This document shows, one piece after another, positions 1 to 7,832 of a DNA stretch of 37,224 bases. The stretch lies in the NCBI GenBank assembly GCA_024401865.1, contig JAKSKI010000010.1, positions 1-37,224 on the forward strand, in the 5' to 3' direction. The position numbers were made by a program, and so were the translations under genes. The stretch is from Bacteroidales bacterium (lineage in GTDB: Bacteria > Bacteroidota > Bacteroidia > Bacteroidales > UBA932). The stretch's first letter is position 1; every line of letters begins with the position of its first letter. The notes beneath the pieces were generated by a model. That model made no database searches. It saw only the letters and a program-made list of their open reading frames with translations, and was not told the DNA's origin.

Positions 1-16
1 TCAATACAAGGCAGGC

Positions 17-409
17 TTACTTATTAGAAGCAGCGGCAGGAGTTGCCGGCTTTTGTCCTACCGAAGCGGAATGGTTCCCAAGCACCTTGAGAACAGAAGA
101 AATCTTAGCCCCGTCATCCGCAGCAAAATGGCCAACCTTCATCTTGCCATCAACAACGCAGTTAGAATGAAAGGTTGCCATATTGCTGACATCCAATCTA
201 CCGGAATAAATGCCATAGCAGTCAAAATCCTTGCAGAAAATCTGACCGGTCACATGGGCTCCTTCGTGAATTGTAACCTTAGCGGACGAAATAATTTTTC
301 CGCAAAAATCGCCGCTGATTACAATATTGTCCTTTGCCTCGACAACGGCATCCTTCACTTTAACTCCAAAGGAAATAAGAGCTTCCCCTAAACAATTCTG
401 ATTGTCCAT
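17..409 (-). CDS. Bactofilin-like polymer-forming protein 1
   Basis: The 130-residue product has the short, regularly repeating hydrophobic/glycine pattern of the bactofilin (DUF583) beta-helix. 'ISGDFCGKI' is near residues 31-39, followed by 'EGAHVTGQIF' and 'YGIYSGRLDV' rungs. It ends in a low-complexity Ala/Pro/Ser tail. Bactofilins polymerise without nucleotide and scaffold envelope or cell-wall enzymes at the inner face of the membrane. No signal peptide or membrane segment is seen. Three cysteines fall in the core, which is a little unusual. The ATG at 409 is preceded by a good Bacteroidota -7 box at 464-471, so it probably has its own transcript. A second bactofilin-like gene lies upstream on the same strand, beyond a terminator. 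The family call rests on the repeat pattern, and the specific cellular role cannot be read from the sequence. Confidence 0.75.
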   Translation of the reverse strand: MDNQNCLGEALISFGVKVKDAVVEAKDNIVISGDFCGKIISSAKVTIHEGAHVTGQIFCKDFDCYGIYSGRLDVSNMATFHSNCVVDGKMKVGHFAADDGAKISSVLKVLGNHSASVGQKPATPAAASNK

Positions 410-463
410 TGTTTTGAATTATAAAGAATTAAATTCTCACATCCTCAAACCACAAATCGAGTG

Positions 464-495
464 CAAATATACTACCCTTTTTTTATTCGTGCAAT
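464..495 (-). promoter_or_regulatory. Predicted Bacteroidota promoter of bactofilin 1
   Basis: Read on the minus strand, TATATTTG (464-471) matches the TAnnTTTG -7 consensus. ATTG (492-495) lies 20 bp upstream as a near match to the TTTG -33 element. The predicted start site is about 50 nt before the ATG at 409. The match is by eye only. Confidence 0.5.
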
Positions 496-624
496 ATTTT
501 GTATATAAAAAGTAGCCATATCGCCAATCCTAATATAATATTATAGTTTATTGACACTCAGTGAAGACACTCTCAGGGTTTCGCAGCCCCTGTAACTGAG
601 GCAAACTCACAAGAAGTGTATACG

Positions 625-677
625 AAAAAAGAGCTACTGATGTTTTTGGTTACTTAAAACCAAAAACATCAGTAGCT
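625..677 (-). terminator. Rho-independent terminator of bactofilin 2
   Basis: There is a perfect 20-bp inverted repeat, with arms at 632-651 and 658-677 and the 6-nt loop ACTTAA. On the minus strand the stem is followed after one base by a run of six T (625-630), as in an intrinsic terminator. It lies about 150 bp past the stop codon of the bactofilin gene ending at 825. The plus-strand side has no T tract, so it looks one-directional. Confidence 0.8.
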
Positions 678-824
678 TAAATGCATCATCCTTCAAAGGA
701 CAAAAGATATTTGCCGGTCGGTCGGAATGTGCTTTTGAGAAGTCGGTTCTGTCGGAGTATCCAAGAATCCCAACCCACGGCACCGCACAAGCATTATGCT
801 CCTTACTTTAATTTGGGAAAAGAA

Positions 825-1259
825 CTAAACTGAAGAAGAACCCGATTTGGATACAGGTCCGAAGTCCTTCATAAACGAATCTTCAGCGCACAACTTGCAA
901 AAATCCTCATCAGTAATCATCTTGGTCTCGCCTTCAAAGCAAGAATCTATTTCAACGAACAGCTTGTTAATCCTGAACGATCCCTTTGCGTTTGAATTTT
1001 TCTTGAGAGAAAAGGTATCACCCACAATTGCATTGCCTTCAAAATTGCCGTAAACGTCAAGTATCTTACAGATAACGTCACCTTTAAGATTTGCGTTCTC
1101 CCCGACGATAACACGCTCCTTGCAGGAAATACGTCCGTCGAAATCGCCATCAATTCTGATATCGCTGACCGATGTTACTTCCCCCTTGATGACAGACAAA
1201 CCGGTAGCAAAGTGGCTTACAGCTTCGGGCTCTCTGTTAACTACATCTTTACTGCTCAT
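825..1259 (-). CDS. Bactofilin-like polymer-forming protein 2
   Basis: The 144-residue product carries the bactofilin core. It reads 'SVIKGEVTSVSDIRIDGDFDGRI' in pieces around residues 23-45, then 'GENANLKGDV', 'YGNFEGNAI' and 'SLKKNSNAKGSF' rungs, each about 18 residues apart, as in a right-handed beta-helix. The 'DIRIDGDFDGRI' type motif is the most family-typical part of either copy. A polar, Ser-rich C-terminal tail follows. No signal peptide or membrane segment is present, so it is a cytoplasmic, probably membrane-associated polymer. It is the upstream member of a pair with the gene at 17-409. The two differ clearly in sequence, so they are old paralogues rather than a recent duplication, and they might co-polymerise (inference). 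Transcription should stop at the 625-677 hairpin. Confidence 0.85.
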   Translation of the reverse strand: MSSKDVVNREPEAVSHFATGLSVIKGEVTSVSDIRIDGDFDGRISCKERVIVGENANLKGDVICKILDVYGNFEGNAIVGDTFSLKKNSNAKGSFRINKLFVEIDSCFEGETKMITDEDFCKLCAEDSFMKDFGPVSKSGSSSV

Positions 1260-1721
1260 ATTAACAAATAGTACAGTCTGTGCCCGGTTCTACCCTTTCC
1301 GAACGGAAAACAAGAAAGACGTGGGAGTCCTACTTGAATCTTTTATTTCAGACAGTAAGGTAAATTGGCTTCAACCAAAAAGAGTCTGATATAAGAAGAA
1401 ACGTCAAGTAACGTCTTGTAAATATTCTTTGTCACAAAGGCCGGAGCGCTTTCGATTGACAAATATAGTGTTTTTTTCGAAAAACCAATCCCACACATTG
1501 CATTTCATTTAGGAATACTATTGATTCTCATCAACCATTTGTATTGCACACAAAATACTGGACCAGCCTCATCTTTGAGAGCGTTACGCAGCGCTTCTGA
1601 GCGTCAAAGCGCAGTGACTCTTCAGGAAATTTCATCTCGGGTACATTCAACCGCTTGCAAATCCAAAACAATGTCCTTAACTTGCAGTTGCTCTGCTCCA
1701 ACAGAGCGGCATCGTTTCCTT
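1260..1721. other. Intergenic region with a possible decayed reading frame
   Basis: No complete gene is seen here. A minus-strand -7-like box lies at 1460-1467. On the minus strand, 1719 down to 1531 is open for 62 codons and reads as plausible protein without a good start, so it may be the tail of a decayed gene. An open plus-strand frame runs into the next gene from a TTG at 1521, but its composition is not protein-like. Confidence 0.5.
1460..1489 (-). promoter_or_regulatory. Possible promoter of bactofilin 2
   Basis: Minus-strand TATATTTG (1460-1467) fits TAnnTTTG. ATTG (1486-1489) sits 18 bp upstream, slightly short of the usual spacing. It resembles the bactofilin 1 promoter, with an A/T run next to the box, but would leave a long leader of about 195 nt before the ATG at 1259. 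Confidence 0.35.
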
Positions 1722-3125
1722 ATGAACAAGCCGAAGACATTCATACTGAGGGCATTGATAACTGCAGTGGCTTACACGGCTCTGCTGCTCCCCTTTCAGT
1801 TGAATCTTCCGATTCTTGAAGGGACGGATATCAGGCCCTCTGCGTTTCTGCCCATCGTGTCCGGGATATTCTGGGGTATGCCGGCAGCAGTAGGTATTTT
1901 CGCAGGGAACCTTATATGTGACTTTATTTGCATCGACTCGCCTTTAATCCTGTTAGGCTCGTTTCTGAATGCGCTGTCAGCCATCTGCGCCAGGCGCCTG
2001 TTCTATGCGTCGTGGAATCACGGAATCACATCCGGCACATATATCTACAGTTTCGGCAGTCTGTTGAACTTCCTGACAACGATGCTGAGCGTGGAGCTCG
2101 CGCTGTGCATCCCCATCAGCCTCACCGTTCACTTTTACTCCGGCGCCTCGGTACTTCCCACGTTTCAGCTGATTTATCTCAACAACATACACAGCAACGT
2201 CATCCTTGGCATTCCCGCCATGCTGTTTCTGCCGGCCATCAGCAAATGGGCGGATGAACCTTCAGGGAGTGGCGGGATGGGACGAAATATCCTGGCCCTT
2301 GCATTCCTGCTGTCCAGCATCCTCTTTGCCCTTCCGTTCCTGTATTCCGACTTGCATCCCGCCTGGTGCGCGATCACAATCATTCCTCTTCTCGGAGCTG
2401 CCGTGTCAGCCTCGCCGGTGCCATTGCTTCAGAAGGACAAAACGCTGTTCGGTCTGCAATCCATCCGGTTCAGGACCTTCAGGAAACTTATGTGTGTATC
2501 TCTGGTCGTGTCGGCCATTATCAGCGGTGTCCTGATATTCTTCATATTATCCCGTAATGTCAGGGCCGGATACAGCAGTCTCGAACTTTTCACAAAGATT
2601 TATCATTTGTGCGCGGATCTGGATATCATATTCCTGCTTCTGTTCTCGTATTCGTACAATGTCGTCGAAAACGGGCTTCTCGTCCCTATCCGCCAACTTG
2701 CCTCAAAACTCTCGCTTGAAGGTGTGGAATATCACAACGAACTCGACATCATTAACAAGCGGCTTGACTTCGTCGCTTCCGAGAATTCATCGATTTTGTC
2801 CGGTGACGAGCATTCGATCATAGTAGGGCTTGCGACAAAGGATTATTCGAGAAGATTCAAAATCTCCGAGGCACGGGATATCATAAACGGCATCTGCCTC
2901 AAACATGTCGGAGGATATATCTCGACACGGGAAGCCGAAGGCGGATATAACGGGGTGGATTCAATAGGTTCCGAGCAGATTCTGATCTATACCGTATATG
3001 GCGCCACTGATGCCCAGATACGCGCAATTGCCGATGATATCATAATTTCTCTCGACCAGGAGAGTCTGCTCATCGAAAAGAACAAGATGACCCGTTATTA
3101 TTACTACGGAGCGGGGAAGCAATGA
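1722..3125 (+). CDS. Polytopic membrane protein with C-terminal soluble domain, unknown function
   Basis: The product is 467 residues from the ATG at 1722, where 'MNKPKTFILRAL' begins a clear first membrane segment. The in-frame extension back to TTG 1521 is rejected because it reads as non-coding. Roughly residues 10-310 hold about eight to nine hydrophobic segments. The early stretch 'IRPSAFLPIVSGIFWGMPAAVG' resembles integral-membrane sensor (MASE-like) or ECF S-component folds, though only loosely. After the last segment (about 305-325) comes a roughly 140-residue soluble part, starting with a HAMP-like helix 'PIRQLASKLSLEG' and ending in a Tyr-rich strand 'TRYYYYGAGKQ'. No kinase, cyclase or phosphatase motif is seen. 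It stands alone on the plus strand, 79 bp before the glycan operon. A sensor or transporter role is only a guess. Confidence 0.75.
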   Translation: MNKPKTFILRALITAVAYTALLLPFQLNLPILEGTDIRPSAFLPIVSGIFWGMPAAVGIFAGNLICDFICIDSPLILLGSFLNALSAICARRLFYASWNHGITSGTYIYSFGSLLNFLTTMLSVELALCIPISLTVHFYSGASVLPTFQLIYLNNIHSNVILGIPAMLFLPAISKWADEPSGSGGMGRNILALAFLLSSILFALPFLYSDLHPAWCAITIIPLLGAAVSASPVPLLQKDKTLFGLQSIRFRTFRKLMCVSLVVSAIISGVLIFFILSRNVRAGYSSLELFTKIYHLCADLDIIFLLLFSYSYNVVENGLLVPIRQLASKLSLEGVEYHNELDIINKRLDFVASENSSILSGDEHSIIVGLATKDYSRRFKISEARDIINGICLKHVGGYISTREAEGGYNGVDSIGSEQILIYTVYGATDAQIRAIADDIIISLDQESLLIEKNKMTRYYYYGAGKQ

Positions 3126-3167
3126 CCGTTACTCTCCCTATTCGGGGGAAATATCTGATATTTTTTG

Positions 3168-3175
3168 TAAATTTG
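3168..3175 (+). promoter_or_regulatory. -7 box of the glycan-degradation operon
   Basis: TAAATTTG matches TAnnTTTG and ends 29 bp before the GH31 ATG at 3205. No good TTTG -33 element is visible at the expected distance, so an activator may be needed. It is the only promoter-like site in the 79-bp gap ahead of the operon. Confidence 0.4.
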
Positions 3176-3204
3176 ACAATCGTGCAAATTCAAATGACCA
3201 TATA

Positions 3205-5583
3205 ATGAAAAGACTACTGACAACCATCGCCGCTGCAATTATGGCGGCATCCGGCATCCACGCTGCGGACAGCGCTACAATCAAGACGGGCAACGGCCTG
3301 TATGTCAACGTCGAAGCCTGTTCGGACAAGATATTCCACATCCGCATAAGCGGGGACAAGGACTTCGAAGAATCCCTTATGGAGCGCTACGGCATTGTCC
3401 GCAGTGACTGGGACGCGGTCAAGCTCAGCCGCCAGGACAAGGCGGGCACAGTCTCATTCAGGACTGAAGGGGGCATTCTCAAGGTGCGCAAATCGGATGG
3501 TTCCATCACACTCGAACGCAACGGCAAGACCCTGGTAAGCGGCATACGGATGCTCACCCCGACGGATCCCCTGTGCACCAGACTGGCCGGAGTCATCAAT
3601 GACAAGTTCTCGCAGATGCACGTTGCCAGCAACGGAGGCATCATCGGCGACGACAACGGCAAGTTCTCACAGAAGGATATGCAGGAGAGCGGTGACGTGG
3701 ACAAGAGCAGCGTCATCACCATTCCCCTCAAGGCGGACGAAAGGTTTTACGGCGGAGGCAGCACCAGCCGCGACCACATCCAGCACAGGGGTGAGCTCCT
3801 CAGGATGTGGACCACGTACCAACACACGGAGATACCGGTGCCCTTTATGCTGAGTTCGGCCGGATGGGGCATTTTCAACAATACTACAAGGAAGAACTTC
3901 TTTGACGTAGGTTCACTCGACACGAACCGGTTCAATATCTACAACACCTTCCGTCAGTCGGACTTCTACCTCATAGCGGCCGACTCGATGCCGGACGCAA
4001 TAGATTCGTACACGCAGATTACCGGACGCACTTACGTCCTGCCCAAATGGGCATACGGACTCGGATTCGGCCCCAATATGAAGGAAGAGCAGTTCGACAT
4101 ACTCAACGATGCCGTGCATTTCCGCCAGTATGGCGTACCCTGCGACTTCTTCTGGCTTGAGCCGCAGTGGATGACCAAACGCTATGACTTCAGCACGGCC
4201 AAGGCATTCAACGCCGACAGGTTCTCGGTGGAGCCGTATTGGAAGCAGAAGGATTTCCCCAAGCAGGAATGGCCCCGTCTGTTTATCGGCAAACTCCATT
4301 CGATGGGATTCAAGCTGGGGCTCTGGCTATGTGAGGAGTATGACCTCAGCATCACCGAGGAGGATGCCATCGCTGCAAGGAGCGGCAAGCCCCAGTCCGG
4401 TCAGGAGCACTGGATGGACCATCTGAGCACCTTCCTGGACCTCGGTGTGGACGGATTCAAACTGGACCCCGCCAGGACCATTGACGAGCATACCTTCTGG
4501 GAATACTACAACGGATGCACCGACAAGGAGATGCACAATATCAATCAGGTGCTCCTCCCCAAGCAGCTGGTCCAGATGGTCAAGGGCCATACCGGCAAGC
4601 GTACCTGGCACCACTACTGCGGCGGTTGGGCCGGCATACAGCATTGGAGCGCAGCCACCAGCGGCGACAACGGAGGAGGCAAGACGGCTCTGTTCGATCA
4701 GTTGAACCTCGGAATGAGCGGATATATGAACACCTCCTGCGACGTGATGTCAGTGGAGAAGGAGCTTGAGATGCAGAGCCTGCATTTCGGCATGTTCCTC
4801 CCCTGGACCCAGATCAACAGCTGGTTCTCGATGATGCATCCGTTCTATTACAGCCCCGAAGAGCAGGTAATCTACCGCAACTGTATCAAGTTGCGCTACA
4901 GCCTGCTGCCCTATATCTATTCGATGGCGCTCGAAGGCAGCATCAACGGTATGCCAATGGTCCGTTCGATGCCCCTCCAGTTCCCCGATGACCGCAACTG
5001 CGATGATATGTGCTATCAGTATATGTTCGGCGACAGCTTCCTGGTGGGCATATTCACGGATGAGGTGTACCTGCCCGCAGGCAATTGGTACGACTACTGG
5101 ACCGGTGAGAGAATCAGCAGCAAGGGACAGACCCTCACCCTTCCCTACCCTTCGGACAGGGCAGGTCTGCTCCTGGTCAGGGACGGAGCCATCGTCCCCA
5201 CAATCAAGGACGTTCAGTTCGTGGGAAGCAAGCCGTTCGACGACGTGATTTTCAAGATATATCCCCACGGTTCGAGCTGTTATGTATGGTATGACGATGA
5301 CGGACAGAGTTTCGGTTATGAGAACGATGCCATCGCATCCCGTACCGTCAGGTGCGACGACAGCGCAAACGTGACCGGGATAAGCGTGTCGGCCGTAAGC
5401 GGCTCATTCGAAGGAATGCCCCAAAGCGTCAATATTGCATTCGAAGTACGCAGCGAAACCAGTCCCTCGTCTGTATGCGTCGGCTCAAACAGCCTGGAAT
5501 GGACTTATGCCGACAACACCGTGAAATTTGAAATCAAGGACATCAGCCCGGAGACATCACTGCAGATAACAATAAGCAAGTAA
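3205..5583 (+). CDS. GH31 family alpha-glycosidase, secreted
   Basis: The 792-residue product begins with a Sec signal peptide (about residues 1-20, cleavage after 'IHA'). An N-terminal beta-sandwich, the GH31 (beta/alpha)8 barrel and C-terminal beta domains follow. The barrel shows 'GVDGFKLDPAR', with the predicted nucleophile Asp421, and 'TSGDNGGG', with the predicted acid/base Asp488. 'RYSLLPYIYSMA' is the usual post-barrel GH31 helix. The residues after the nucleophile (LDPAR) differ from the common WxDMNE and KTDFGE forms, so the alpha-xylosidase, alpha-glucosidase or alpha-galactosidase specificity cannot be assigned. It should act in the periplasm or at the surface on alpha-linked side chains. 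It is the first gene of the operon; the GH3 gene starts 2 nt after its stop. Confidence 0.92.
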   Translation: MKRLLTTIAAAIMAASGIHAADSATIKTGNGLYVNVEACSDKIFHIRISGDKDFEESLMERYGIVRSDWDAVKLSRQDKAGTVSFRTEGGILKVRKSDGSITLERNGKTLVSGIRMLTPTDPLCTRLAGVINDKFSQMHVASNGGIIGDDNGKFSQKDMQESGDVDKSSVITIPLKADERFYGGGSTSRDHIQHRGELLRMWTTYQHTEIPVPFMLSSAGWGIFNNTTRKNFFDVGSLDTNRFNIYNTFRQSDFYLIAADSMPDAIDSYTQITGRTYVLPKWAYGLGFGPNMKEEQFDILNDAVHFRQYGVPCDFFWLEPQWMTKRYDFSTAKAFNADRFSVEPYWKQKDFPKQEWPRLFIGKLHSMGFKLGLWLCEEYDLSITEEDAIAARSGKPQSGQEHWMDHLSTFLDLGVDGFKLDPARTIDEHTFWEYYNGCTDKEMHNINQVLLPKQLVQMVKGHTGKRTWHHYCGGWAGIQHWSAATSGDNGGGKTALFDQLNLGMSGYMNTSCDVMSVEKELEMQSLHFGMFLPWTQINSWFSMMHPFYYSPEEQVIYRNCIKLRYSLLPYIYSMALEGSINGMPMVRSMPLQFPDDRNCDDMCYQYMFGDSFLVGIFTDEVYLPAGNWYDYWTGERISSKGQTLTLPYPSDRAGLLLVRDGAIVPTIKDVQFVGSKPFDDVIFKIYPHGSSCYVWYDDDGQSFGYENDAIASRTVRCDDSANVTGISVSAVSGSFEGMPQSVNIAFEVRSETSPSSVCVGSNSLEWTYADNTVKFEIKDISPETSLQITISK

Positions 5584-5585
5584 TT

Positions 5586-7832
5586 ATGAAATCCAGACTC
5601 ACAATCATTCTCGCGCTGGCAGTGCTGGCACTCGCACCCGGATGCAAAAACGATTATATGGACAGTTCGCTGCCTGCCGAAAAGAGAGCCGACATCCTGC
5701 TCGGGAAGATGACTCTCGAAGAGAAAGTCGGGCAGATGTGTATGTATGTCGGGCCCTGTTACGTGGAGCCGGGACACGGCAGCGCCAGCAAGAACATTGA
5801 CGCGGCCGATGAGAATCTGGGCAATCCCGACGTGGCCGGCAAGGTCCGCAGGGGCGAAGTGGGTTCATTCCTCCACGTGCTGTCAGGCGAAGAGGCCGTT
5901 TCGCTTCAGAAGATGGCCGCCGAGAGCAGGCTTGCAATCCCCCTTCTCATCGGTGTGGATGCAGTGCACGGAAGCGGTCTGATTGCCGGCAGTACCGTGT
6001 ACCCCTCCAACATAGGGCTGGCTTCGACATTCCATCCCGAGATTCTGGAGAAGACAGGCGCCGAAACGGCCGAAGAAATGCGGAACACCGGCATCGCATG
6101 GACCTTCGCACCGGATTTGGACGTAACAATGGACCCCCGATGGGGACGTATCGGAGAGACTTTCGGAGAAGACCCCTATCTTGTCAGCCAGATGGGCAAA
6201 TACTCCATCTGGGGACTTCAGGGCCGTGATGGATACGGTCCCGGCAGCGTGATGGCCTGCGCCAAGCACTTTATCGCCGGCGGAGAGCCCAACGGCGGCA
6301 TCAACGCCGCTCCGATGGACCTGTCGGAGAGGAAACTCAGGGAGTTCTTCCTGCCCCCCTTCGAAGTAGCCGTCAAGGAAGCCAAGGTCGGATCCGTGAT
6401 GACAGCCCACAATGAAGTGAACGGCGTACCCTGCCACGGCAACAAGTGGCTGATCAAGGATCTGCTGCGCGATGAAATGGGATTTGACGGGACTGTTGTC
6501 AGCGACTGGATGGATATTGAGAGGATGCATCTGCTGCATCACTGGCTGCCTTCGCTTGATGAAGCGTTCAAGGTATCGGTGGAAGCCGGCATCGACATCC
6601 ATATGCAGGGCCCCGACTATTTCGAATCCGTAATCGACGGAGTGAAAAGCGGGCGTCTGCCGATGAAGATGATTGACGCCGCAGTCAAAAACATACTTGT
6701 ATCCAAGTTCCGCCTTGGTCTGTTCGAGAATCCCATTCCCGAACCGTATGCTTCAGATTCCCGCACCGGGAGCATGGCAGAGCATCGCCGGACTTCCCTG
6801 GAAGCCGCACGCGAGTCCATCGTCCTGCTCAAGAACAACGGCGTGCTTCCGCTCACCAGTCCCGGTCGCATCTTTGTCTGCGGCCCCAACGCCGACAGTC
6901 AGACCATCCTCGGAGACTGGGTTGTCCCCCAGGCGGACGATGACGTGATCACCGTATCGGAAGGCATCAGTGCGCTCTATCCCAATGTGGACGTAATGCG
7001 CTTCGACGGCATGATTGAGCACATTGACGATGCATCCATAGCGGAAGCGGTACAAAGGGCGCGCAGGGCCGACCTCAACATTCTTGTTCTGGGCGAGAAT
7101 ACCGAGCGGTATTCCGTTAACGGACGCACTACCGGAGAGAACTGTGACAGGGACAACCTCGATTTCCCCGGCAGGCAGGAGGAACTTCTCGAAGCGGTAT
7201 GCGCTACGGGCAAACCCACAGTGCTCGTTCTCCTGAACGGCCGTCCCCTCAGCCTCAGATGGGCAAAGGACAATGTCGATGCCATTGTGGAAGCCTGGGA
7301 GCCCGGAATGCTCGGAGGGCAGGCAGTGGCGGAAGTGCTCTGGGGCAAGGTCAACCCTTCAGGCAAACTCCCCGTCACCATTCCCTGGAACGAGGGCCAG
7401 ATACCTACCGTGTATTACTACAAGCCTATGCAGTACTCCCGCAAGTACGTGTGGACCCACACCGGATACCTCTATCCTTTCGGCTACGGTCTGAGCTATA
7501 CCACCTTCTCTTATGGTGAGCCCGTGCTTGATGGCAGGACGGTAAGCGTCGACGTGACCAATACCGGAGACGTGGACGGTACTGAGATTGTGCAGATGTA
7601 CATCCACGACGAATACGCTTCAGTAACCCGTCCTGTCAAGATGCTCAAGGGTTTTGAGCGTGTGGAATTGAAAGCCGGCGAGACCCGGAAGGTCAGTTTC
7701 GAGATTACTGATGATATGCTTCAGTGCTGGGGTATTGAGGAGAAATGGAGCGTCGAGCCCGGCGATTTTACCATTCTTGTGGGTTCTTCATCAGCGGATG
7801 AAGACCTTCAGGGCGTAACTCTGACCATTTGA
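5586..7832 (+). CDS. GH3 family beta-glycosidase lipoprotein
   Basis: The 748-residue product has a lipobox 'LAPGC' with Cys20, so it is likely lipidated and envelope-anchored. The GH3 N-terminal barrel shows 'VDAVHG', 'APDLDVTMDPRWGRIGETFGEDPYL', 'KHFIAGGEP' and 'GTVVSDW', with the predicted nucleophile Asp307. The second alpha/beta domain (about 395-610) and a C-terminal fibronectin-like domain ending 'DFTILVGSSSADE' follow, giving full length for a bacterial beta-glucosidase/beta-xylosidase type enzyme. It removes non-reducing beta-linked sugars. Specificity within GH3 is not readable. It lies between GH31 and GH106, and the stop TGA shares one base with the next ATG (7832), so translational coupling is likely. 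Confidence 0.93.
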   Translation: MKSRLTIILALAVLALAPGCKNDYMDSSLPAEKRADILLGKMTLEEKVGQMCMYVGPCYVEPGHGSASKNIDAADENLGNPDVAGKVRRGEVGSFLHVLSGEEAVSLQKMAAESRLAIPLLIGVDAVHGSGLIAGSTVYPSNIGLASTFHPEILEKTGAETAEEMRNTGIAWTFAPDLDVTMDPRWGRIGETFGEDPYLVSQMGKYSIWGLQGRDGYGPGSVMACAKHFIAGGEPNGGINAAPMDLSERKLREFFLPPFEVAVKEAKVGSVMTAHNEVNGVPCHGNKWLIKDLLRDEMGFDGTVVSDWMDIERMHLLHHWLPSLDEAFKVSVEAGIDIHMQGPDYFESVIDGVKSGRLPMKMIDAAVKNILVSKFRLGLFENPIPEPYASDSRTGSMAEHRRTSLEAARESIVLLKNNGVLPLTSPGRIFVCGPNADSQTILGDWVVPQADDDVITVSEGISALYPNVDVMRFDGMIEHIDDASIAEAVQRARRADLNILVLGENTERYSVNGRTTGENCDRDNLDFPGRQEELLEAVCATGKPTVLVLLNGRPLSLRWAKDNVDAIVEAWEPGMLGGQAVAEVLWGKVNPSGKLPVTIPWNEGQIPTVYYYKPMQYSRKYVWTHTGYLYPFGYGLSYTTFSYGEPVLDGRTVSVDVTNTGDVDGTEIVQMYIHDEYASVTRPVKMLKGFERVELKAGETRKVSFEITDDMLQCWGIEEKWSVEPGDFTILVGSSSADEDLQGVTLTI

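Larger units (their letters stand above)
410..824. other. Intergenic region between the two bactofilin genes
   Basis: This 415-bp stretch has no convincing gene on either strand. It holds the promoter of bactofilin 1 and an intrinsic terminator for bactofilin 2, both listed separately. About 570-620 there is a small imperfect hairpin (CAGGG, loop, CCCTG). Nothing else was recognised. Confidence 0.7.

Noticed and set aside
1521-1721. N-terminal extension of the membrane protein to a TTG
   Set aside because: The 67 extra residues are Ser/Arg/Thr-rich with no fold signal, and a good hydrophobic N-terminus starts at the ATG 1722.
5883-6602. 239-codon antisense frame over GH3, and similar ones over GH106, the beta-helix gene and GH28
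   Set aside because: They are shadows of strongly coding genes with clear family motifs on the other strand.
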